A stretch of 64,000 nt of DNA, from positions 1-64,000 of the forward strand of contig CAMKKZ010000004.1 of assembly GCA_946413525.1 (NCBI GenBank), written 5' to 3'. Positions within the stretch are counted from its first letter, which is position 1. Each line of letters begins with the position of its first letter. The stretch is from an uncultured Oribacterium sp. (GTDB lineage Bacteria; Bacillota; Clostridia; Lachnospirales; Lachnospiraceae). The notes beneath the pieces were generated by a model, which saw nothing but the letters and a program-made list of their open reading frames with translations, ran no database searches and was not told where the DNA came from. The translations under genes and the position numbers were made by a program. This document shows positions 8,638 through 14,533 of the stretch, piece by piece.

Positions 8638-9603
8638 ATGGATACGCTCGTATATGCAGCAAAAAACAAAAATATTGATGTCCTTCTTCATAGCTCTTCA
8701 GGAGGAATGTTTTCAGCATTAACCGAGGATTTTATCAAAGAAGGTAATGCGGTTCTTTGCGTACACTATAATTACGAAAACAATGATGCGGAATTTCATT
8801 TAGTTGAATCTCTGCTTGAAAGAGATAGATCACGAGGATCGCTATATATACAAAGTAAAGCAAGGGATTCGTGGAAAGCAGGCATTGAATGGTTGGAGAA
8901 CCATAAAGGGAAATCGCTTTTGTTCATTGGCGTAGGGTGTCAGGCTGCGGCTTTTATTCGTTATGCGGAGATGAAAGGAGTCAAGGATCAGGTTATTGTT
9001 GTTGACATGGTCTGTCATGGATCTCCGAGTCCTCTGGTATGGAGGCAATATATATCTTCGGTAATCGGAAAAGGCAAATTGTCAGATGTGAATTTCAGAG
9101 ATAAGAAAACGGGTTGGTCTCATTCAGTGGGGACTGCGAAAATAGACGGGAAAGAGATTTCTATCCATCCGTTTAGAAAACTATATAGCTCAAGAAACAT
9201 TCTTAGGCCTTGCTGTTCAAGATGTCCTTATACAACGATTAAGAGGAAATCTGATTTGACTTTGGGGGACTTCTGGCATATTGAGATGAGCCTGCCAGAA
9301 TTCAAAGATGAGAAAGGCGTTTCTCTTGTGCTTATTCATACTGAAAGGGGCTATGACCTGTTTAAAAACGCTCAAAAGTATTTGGATGTTATTGAAAGTA
9401 ATGTGAACGATTGCTGGCAGATGAATTTGGAAAAGCCCACAGAACATGCGAATGGCAGATCCGATTTTTGGGATGATTTTCAATCAAAAGATTTAGAATA
9501 TGTTATAAATAAGTATACTAAAGTGACAATATTGCATAGAATTAAGCGAAATGCAAATAAAATCATTAGACATTTAATTCCACTTTCCACCATTGAGGTG
9601 TAA
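8638..9603 (+). CDS. FrhB-like domain protein lacking its own ferredoxin domain
   Basis: 321 residues matching the catalytic part of F420 hydrogenase/dehydrogenase beta-subunit-like proteins: SSSGGMFSALTEDF at the N-terminus, VGCQAAAFIRY, DMVCHGSPSPLVW, CCSRCPYTT and LTLGDFWHIE. Relatives carry a ferredoxin domain before this point; here that domain is the tail of the preceding flippase reading frame. ATG at 8638 has GGAGG thirteen bases upstream, somewhat far, and the gene is in frame with the upstream stop at 8611. It may be made by reinitiation or low-level readthrough. It probably takes electrons from the ferredoxin domain through a flavin; the substrate is unknown. Confidence 0.82.
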   Translation: MDTLVYAAKNKNIDVLLHSSSGGMFSALTEDFIKEGNAVLCVHYNYENNDAEFHLVESLLERDRSRGSLYIQSKARDSWKAGIEWLENHKGKSLLFIGVGCQAAAFIRYAEMKGVKDQVIVVDMVCHGSPSPLVWRQYISSVIGKGKLSDVNFRDKKTGWSHSVGTAKIDGKEISIHPFRKLYSSRNILRPCCSRCPYTTIKRKSDLTLGDFWHIEMSLPEFKDEKGVSLVLIHTERGYDLFKNAQKYLDVIESNVNDCWQMNLEKPTEHANGRSDFWDDFQSKDLEYVINKYTKVTILHRIKRNANKIIRHLIPLSTIEV

Positions 9604-9717
9604 GTCGAAAATTGGTTGAAAATTTATGCGGAATTATAGGTAATCACTTCTCGTCTGAAGGGAAATGTAATAAGATGAAAAATAGATTTTATGACAGATT
9701 GGAGAGTTTTGTAGAAA

Positions 9718-10863
9718 ATGCTGTTTAACTCATGGGACTTCTTGTTGTTTTTTCCTGTGGTGGTTCTCGTGTATTTCGTGATACCGAAAAAAGGAAAGTC
9801 ATTCTGGCTGCTTCTGGCCAGCTACTATTTTTACATGTCCTGGAATCCGAAATATATCGTTCTGATCCTGTTCTCTACGGTCATAACTTATCTATCCGGC
9901 ATTCTTCTTGGGCGCGCGGAGGAAAGAACATTCATTTCAGCTCGGGCCAGGATGAGGCAGAAAAAATGGATCGTGTTTCTCTGCTGTGCAGCAAATCTTG
10001 GACTGCTCGGGTTCTTCAAGTATTTTGATTTCCTTTTGAAAAATCTGAATTATGTCTCGGAAAAGGTTACCGGTATTACGTTTTCGAATCCCTTTGATTT
10101 CGTACTGCCGGTGGGGATCTCCTTTTATACTTTTCAGGCATTGGGATATATGATTGACGTGTATCGCCGGGAGATCCCTGCAGAAAAGAATTTTATCCGA
10201 TATGCATTGTTCGTATCTTTTTTTCCGCAGCTGGTCGCAGGTCCCATTGAAAGATCCGGAAATCTTCTGAAGGATATTCAGGAGATTCCAGATAAAAAGA
10301 TGTGGGATTATGAAAGGATCACAAGCGGATTAATCACCATGGTCTGGGGAATGTTTTTAAAGCTTGTGATCACGGACCGGATTTCCGCCGTTACGGATGC
10401 GGTCTTTTCCGGGAATGAGGGATTTAATTCTTTGGCACTCTGGCTTGGGGCCATTGCATTTTCACTTCAGATTTACTGTGATTTCTCCGGGTATTCCACT
10501 ATTGCGATCGGTGCTGCCAGAGTGATGGGATTTCATCTTATGGAAAATTTCAATACTCCTTATTTTTCCAGAAGCATTAAGGAGTTCTGGAGAAGATGGC
10601 ACATATCCTTAAGTACGTGGTTCAGGGATTATCTCTATATTCCTCTGGGCGGCAACAGGTGTTCAAGGATTCGAAGATACCTGAACCTGATGATCACGTT
10701 TCTGGTCAGTGGATTCTGGCATGGAGCCGGTTGGACCTTTATCATATGGGGAGGGGTACACGGAGCTTACCAAATTGTCGGAGAAGCGCTTATGCCTGTC
10801 AGGAGGGGCATAGGAAAGGCATTCAGAATCAATAATATGGTCAGTGACTCAAGTTTTCCTTAA
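9718..10863 (+). CDS. MBOAT O-acyltransferase, 3'-truncated (AlgI-like)
   Basis: Membrane-bound O-acyltransferase that would move acetyl groups across the membrane to a polysaccharide. The N-terminus FNSWDFLLFFPVVV, the mid-region motifs and the conserved histidine in SGFWHGAGWTF (His335) are present. AlgI-like proteins usually run to about 460-500 residues. This one stops at 381, just after the conserved HGAYQIVGEALMPVRR region, so the last membrane helices are missing. The stop lies inside a 16-bp palindrome, and the DNA beyond it belongs to a truncated PIN toxin on the other strand. It is probably a damaged gene or the edge of a rearrangement. A DHHW protein, a typical MBOAT partner, is encoded at 26892-29102. 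Confidence 0.8.
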   Translation: MLFNSWDFLLFFPVVVLVYFVIPKKGKSFWLLLASYYFYMSWNPKYIVLILFSTVITYLSGILLGRAEERTFISARARMRQKKWIVFLCCAANLGLLGFFKYFDFLLKNLNYVSEKVTGITFSNPFDFVLPVGISFYTFQALGYMIDVYRREIPAEKNFIRYALFVSFFPQLVAGPIERSGNLLKDIQEIPDKKMWDYERITSGLITMVWGMFLKLVITDRISAVTDAVFSGNEGFNSLALWLGAIAFSLQIYCDFSGYSTIAIGAARVMGFHLMENFNTPYFSRSIKEFWRRWHISLSTWFRDYLYIPLGGNRCSRIRRYLNLMITFLVSGFWHGAGWTFIIWGGVHGAYQIVGEALMPVRRGIGKAFRINNMVSDSSFP

Positions 10864-10869
10864 GGAAAA
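10854..10869. repeat. 16-bp perfect palindrome at the MBOAT/PIN junction
   Basis: TTTTCCTTAAGGAAAA is fully self-complementary and spans the MBOAT stop codon. The reading frames of two genes on opposite strands both end here prematurely. Confidence 0.85.
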
Positions 10870-11105
10870 TAGCCATAAAGTTTTAGTTCCCTATAAGTTT
10901 TTATAAGCACATCGCTCTATTCGCTGAAGGAAAATTTCTTCCGGTGCAGTACTTCGTCATACTCTTCAAGTATTTCCTCATTGTACAGAGGAATAATTTT
11001 ACCGTCAGAAATTGCATCTACAACTTTTGCCGTCGCTGTATCTGTCCGTTTCGTCAGCAGTGAGGATATCAGCACATTTGTGTCAAAAACGGCATAGTAC
11101 CTCAT
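10864..11105 (-). pseudogene. PIN-domain toxin, truncated
   Basis: The reading frame from 11105 begins MRYYAVFDTNVLISSLL, the usual start of a PIN-domain ribonuclease with its first catalytic aspartate, and stops at TAG 10917-10919 after 62 residues. The same frame remains plausible after the stop (LIKTYRELKLYGYF) down to about 10864, where it meets the MBOAT gene. Full-length relatives have about 130-140 residues and further acidic residues, so at least half is missing. The start overlaps the antitoxin stop by four bases, the usual coupled arrangement. The toxin is probably inactive. Confidence 0.72.
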
Positions 11106-11404
11106 CTTTTCGACTTCCGTTCCCTGCGGGCAGCATCAATTTCTTCGTTGATCTCATCAAGGGTCATTTCAGGCAAATCTGCAGCTTCGGCACGAATTTC
11201 ATCAATTGCCCTCTGCGCCTCTGCCCTCGTCATTCTGCTCTCAGGTAAAACCGCAGGAAATGGAAGCCCCCTGACCATCCGGGTTCTCTCCATAAACATT
11301 CTGAAAGCAGTATTTAAATCCATCCCTAACGCTTCGTAGATCGCTACGCAGTCATCACGAAGCGCTTTATCTGACCTGAATTGATTCAGAACCTGCTCTG
11401 CCAT
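11102..11404 (-). CDS. RelB/DinJ-family antitoxin
   Basis: 100 residues. The N-terminal part has the ribbon-helix-helix pattern of RelB/DinJ antitoxins (FRSDKALRDDCVAIYEALG and LNTAFRMFME). The charged C-terminal part (MTLDEINEEIDAARRERK) would wrap the toxin. It overlaps the PIN toxin start by four bases. A GGAG site lies a few bases before the ATG. It would repress its own promoter and neutralise the toxin; with the toxin broken it may persist as an orphan. Confidence 0.82.
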   Translation of the reverse strand: MAEQVLNQFRSDKALRDDCVAIYEALGMDLNTAFRMFMERTRMVRGLPFPAVLPESRMTRAEAQRAIDEIRAEAADLPEMTLDEINEEIDAARRERKSKR

Positions 11405-11505
11405 TTATATCACTCCATTCAACTATAAAATAAAGCAAAATGTATTTGTTTTGTAATTATATCTTACGTTACTTATGATTTTAAATCAATATACAAATGA
11501 TCAGT

Positions 11506-11613
11506 TCACGGAGACTCCACGTATTTCTCAAGAAGGTTCTCAATGGTACAGCCAAGAGCTTCGGAGATTCGATAAAGAGTCTCGGAGCCGGAAACGCTTG
11601 AATCAGCATTTCC
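11506..11613 (-). pseudogene. Fragment of an XRE-type helix-turn-helix regulator
   Basis: The minus-strand frame reads GSETLYRISEALGCTIENLL, matching the last helices of an XRE/Cro DNA-binding domain, and ends at a TGA at 11506. No upstream part exists: the frame begins right after the stop codon of the HAD gene. It looks like a remnant left by a deletion. Confidence 0.6.
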
Positions 11614-12408
11614 CTAATCAAAGCGTTCCCGCAGTACCTGCATGACACCTGCTTCTTCGTTGGAGGGTGCTGTATGTTTGGCTATGGCTTTGATTTCAGC
11701 TATGGCGTTGGCCATGGCGTAGCTTTCCCCGCAATTCGCGAGAAGCTCGTAATCATTCATATAATCACCGAATGCCATACATTCTTCCGGGCGGAGCCCC
11801 ATTTTTTTCTGAATGGCCCGGACGGCGGCCCCCTTGTTTGTGCTTTTGTTGTTGATGTCGATCCACTCTGCCCCGGAGACGATGGAGGTAATGTCGGGAT
11901 CAATGCCCGTGAGATCAGAAAAGTACTGGGACGCGGTCCGCGCCGCTTGCCGTCCCTCGATGTAGAGGGCGATTTTTATGATCCGGTCCTGCCTTGCCGC
12001 TTCGTACAGGTCTTCCGTAAAGGAGAGGCGAGTGTAATACAGGTGTTCCTGATATTCGATTTCCTTGCTTACGGGACGACTGTAAGCGGATTTTTCGCCA
12101 CAGAGGATCAGCGTGGTATTTGGAATAGAGCTTGAGTATGTGATGATTTTTTCAACGCTGTCCGGTTTCAGGGAATCGATATGGAGCGTTTCCTCTTTGT
12201 ATATGACGAGACCCCCGTTTTCCGCGATATATATCAGTCTTCCGGCAATGGGCGGAAATTCCTTGAGAAGCGTATAGTACTGGCGGCCGCTGGCCAAAGC
12301 TATGAAAAGGTCGGGATGTGCCTGCACCCAGGGGACGAAATCAGCCGGGGCTTCTTTCCTGCTGTTTAAAAGTGTTCCGTCCAGGTCAGTGGCAATAAAT
12401 TTGATCAT
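11614..12408 (-). CDS. Cof-type HAD-superfamily hydrolase
   Basis: 264 residues with the HAD motif DLDGTLLNS at residues 8-16, whose first aspartate is the nucleophile. The cap is of the C2B (Cof) type, and GDYMNDYELL is the late motif that holds the magnesium ligands. Such enzymes dephosphorylate small sugar phosphates or pyridoxal phosphate; the substrate cannot be assigned. ATG at 12408 follows AGGGAG. The gene stands alone on the minus strand. Its end abuts a helix-turn-helix remnant, so its natural downstream neighbour has probably been lost. Confidence 0.9.
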   Translation of the reverse strand: MIKFIATDLDGTLLNSRKEAPADFVPWVQAHPDLFIALASGRQYYTLLKEFPPIAGRLIYIAENGGLVIYKEETLHIDSLKPDSVEKIITYSSSIPNTTLILCGEKSAYSRPVSKEIEYQEHLYYTRLSFTEDLYEAARQDRIIKIALYIEGRQAARTASQYFSDLTGIDPDITSIVSGAEWIDINNKSTNKGAAVRAIQKKMGLRPEECMAFGDYMNDYELLANCGESYAMANAIAEIKAIAKHTAPSNEEAGVMQVLRERFD

Positions 12409-12431
12409 CTTTTCTCCCTATCAGATTGGGT

Positions 12432-12645
12432 TTTGGCTGTCCCCAGGCTGCTGCGTTGTGCCGGAAGGACGGCAACTTTGAGTTGGAATGGTTATTTTTG
12501 GCAGTCCCATGGCCGCACATATGCGTCGGAAGGACGGCAACTTTGTGTTGAAAAGGCTACTTTGGATGTCTCGGTGCATCTCATATGCGCCGAAGGGACG
12601 ATTAATTTTGCTTTGAAATAGCTATTTTGGCTGTCCTACATATCG
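12432..12645. repeat. Tandem degenerate repeat, about 65 bp, 3.3 copies
   Basis: Units begin TTTGG at 12432, 12497, 12561 and 12626, a period of 64-65 bases. Each carries a version of TTTGGCTGTCC, a CATATGCG-like segment and GGAAGGACGGCAACTTTG. The array fills the gap between the divergent HAD and trmL genes. No open frame or clear fold explains it. Confidence 0.75.
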
Positions 12646-12674
12646 CGAAGAAAATAACGATATGGAAAGCTCTC

Positions 12675-12704
12675 TTGCCTGAACGATGTACGGCAGTGTA
12701 TAAT
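12675..12704 (+). promoter_or_regulatory. Sigma-A-type promoter of trmL
   Basis: TTGCCT (12675-12680), an 18-base spacer, and a perfect TATAAT (12699-12704). The expected start point (about 12711) falls on or next to the ATG at 12712, which suggests a leaderless transcript. Confidence 0.6.
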
Positions 12705-12711
12705 GAGTGTC

Positions 12712-13215
12712 ATGAATATTGTATTGCATGAACCGGAAATACCTTTTAATACTGGGGCTATTGGGCGAACCTGTGTGGCAACGGGGTCGGCGCTCCATCT
12801 GATCAAGCCCTATGGATTTATTTTGAATGACCGTAATCTGAAAAAGGCAGGCATGGATTACTGGCCGAGGCTGCGTCTGTCGGAATATCTGGATTACCGG
12901 GATTTTCTGGAGAGGAATCATATCAAGGATTGCGTCAGAGAAAAACCGGGCGGATCGGCAGTTCACACGCCCCGTCTGTGGCTGGCTACGACAAAGGGTG
13001 GGAGAAGTTATAGCGAGGTTCTGTTCGGCGCGGAGGATTATATTATGTTTGGAAAGGAATCCGGTGGCATTCCGAGGGAGATACTTGAGGGGAATCCGGA
13101 TGCCTGTATTCGGATCCCCATGTTTCCAGAGGAACGTTCCCTGAACCTGTCGAATTCCGTTTCCATTATTCTTTTTGAGGCGCTTCGTCAGAATGGCTTC
13201 CCCGGACTTGTCTGA
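12712..13215 (+). CDS. trmL: tRNA (cytidine(34)-2'-O)-methyltransferase
   Basis: SPOUT-class methyltransferase that 2'-O-methylates the wobble base of tRNA-Leu. The start MNIVLHEPEIPFNTGAIGRT, the core MFGKESGGIP and the C-terminal knot IPMFPEERSLNLSNS are diagnostic. ATG at 12712 gives 167 residues, the usual start. An in-frame ATG at 12703 overlaps the -10 box and is less likely. No Shine-Dalgarno sequence is visible before either, which fits a leaderless mRNA. The gene stands alone between repeat arrays. Confidence 0.92.
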   Translation: MNIVLHEPEIPFNTGAIGRTCVATGSALHLIKPYGFILNDRNLKKAGMDYWPRLRLSEYLDYRDFLERNHIKDCVREKPGGSAVHTPRLWLATTKGGRSYSEVLFGAEDYIMFGKESGGIPREILEGNPDACIRIPMFPEERSLNLSNSVSIILFEALRQNGFPGLV

Positions 13216-13250
13216 GAAAGTCTGTGATTCCGTTAATCATCTAATAGGTA

Positions 13251-13383
13251 GGTATAAACTATGCATCAAGCATAGTTTATACCGTATTTGGCGCATCCCA
13301 CAGGGATGCGTCTGAACAAAATATGCCTTCAGGCATGGTTTGTTCAGTTTTTTCCGCAGTATTCCATGTGCTGCGGAAAAAAC
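13251..13383. repeat. Multi-hairpin intergenic element, family A (copy 1)
   Basis: Four consecutive inverted repeats: GGTATAAACTATG with its complement (13251-13283); GCGCATCCC with GGGATGCG; CTGAACAAA with TTTGTTCAG, which encloses ATGCC/GGCAT; and CCGCAG with CTGCGG flanked by T and A runs. A second copy lies at 46342-46508. It lies between trmL and the convergent Hpt gene and may act as a terminator. Confidence 0.8.
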
Positions 13384-13424
13384 TACTCTTTTTAATTGAC
13401 GATAAACAGATGCAGTAGCGCAAT

Positions 13425-14036
13425 CTATACGGCTCCTGAGGGGAAGCGTGCGGTCATTCGCCTCAGGAGCTGATATATTTCTGTCAGTACGGACATATGG
13501 GCTTCCAGGGCTTTTTCTTCCTCCTGGAAGCTGTGTTCCGAACCATTTGCAGTCTCCGCGTTTTCTGAACTCCCGAAGTTCCCTGGATTGCCCGTACTTT
13601 CTATTATTTCTAAATTTTCTTTATTTTCTTTATTTTTTTCATTTTCTATTTTTTCAGCATTTTTCAAAGTCCCCGCATTTTTTGAATTCTCTGCTTTGTC
13701 ACCACCTTCTTCTTTTTTGTCTGACGATGTTTTATCCAGAGGGAAGCCATCCTTTCCTGTTTTGGAGAGATAGCGCAAGTCCTCCACAACCTCTACCAAA
13801 GCTCTGAATGCAGGATGGAGGCTCAGGTTGGCAGAAGCTCCTTTCATGCTGTGGGAGAGTAAAAACGCGTCCCGGTAGGAATGCTTCTCGATTAATTCTC
13901 CCAGACGTTCCAGTTCGTCTTTTTCCGCAAATTGTTTTACCAGATGCAGGTAAAGATCCTGATCGCCCATCAGGCGATGCACTCCCTGGAGCGGCTCTGC
14001 CCCCCATGTTGATAATTCCCGAAGACACCTGTCCAT
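13425..14036 (-). CDS. Histidine phosphotransfer (Hpt) protein with low-complexity insertion
   Basis: 203 residues. An Hpt four-helix bundle begins around residue 15. The phosphorylatable histidine lies in LLSHSMKGASANL near residue 61. Helices three and four are separated by about 90 residues rich in Asn, Glu, Lys and Ser (roughly residues 95-180), which no Hpt fold needs. The start at 14036 is chosen for the AAGGGGG site; a longer frame begins inside a repeat element. Hpt proteins pass phosphate between receiver domains, so the likely partners are the hybrid kinase at 14534-18616 and the receiver protein at 19003-20643. Confidence 0.8.
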   Translation of the reverse strand: MDRCLRELSTWGAEPLQGVHRLMGDQDLYLHLVKQFAEKDELERLGELIEKHSYRDAFLLSHSMKGASANLSLHPAFRALVEVVEDLRYLSKTGKDGFPLDKTSSDKKEEGGDKAENSKNAGTLKNAEKIENEKNKENKENLEIIESTGNPGNFGSSENAETANGSEHSFQEEEKALEAHMSVLTEIYQLLRRMTARFPSGAV

Positions 14037-14083
14037 AGGTACCCCCTTCTTTTTGCATTTCACGCTTTCTGTTATTTCTTGCT

Positions 14084-14181
14084 TTGATTTGATGCCGCAG
14101 GCATTGAGTTCCATTTGTGACGCGCCAACGTCACAAATGAAGTATGAAATGATCTTTCTTGAAGTATGAAATGATCTTTCA
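14084..14181 (-). repeat. Palindromic intergenic element, family B (copy 1)
   Basis: Contains TGCCGCAGGCATTGAGT, then CATTTGTGACG with CGTCACAAATG as a stem, then AAGTATGAAATGATCTTTC twice in tandem (14139-14158 and 14161-14180). It is related to copies at 14241, 23925 and 29145 and is in the opposite orientation to the last two. Confidence 0.75.
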
Positions 14182-14240
14182 TAAATTTTCTGTGGGGCTG
14201 GGCCCCATGACTGGAAGCATGAAAGGTTTGCCTTTCATGC

Positions 14241-14325
14241 TTTGACTTGATGCCGCAGGCGTTGAGTCCCATTTGTGACGCGCCAGCGGCACAAATGAAG
14301 TATGAAAAGCTTGCTTTTCATACTT
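14241..14325 (-). repeat. Palindromic intergenic element, family B (copy 2)
   Basis: About 85 bp: TGCCGCAGGCGTTGAGTCC, then CATTTGTG with CACAAATG, then AAGTATGAAAAGC with GCTTTTCATACTT. It is followed at 14333-14400 by a decayed piece of the family A element (GGTATCAACTATGCATCATG). The remaining 14400-14533 shows nothing recognisable. Confidence 0.78.
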
Positions 14326-14533
14326 CTGTTAAGGTATCAACTATGCATCATGCATAATTCTATCCTAATTTGGGCGCCTCCACAGAGATATGTCCTGATC
14401 TGGCAAAGCAGGATCGAATCGATTTACCCTGCAAGTCGGTAGCTATGTCAGTACTTAGAACGGCCAAAGCCCCACTCTGATAGATTGAGGCCAGCCACCC
14501 GGCAATGAGGGAGTCGTTCTAACAATATATGTT

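Noticed and set aside
12432..12645. Possible CRISPR-like array
   Set aside because: There are no constant repeats with variable spacers; the units are degenerate over their whole length.
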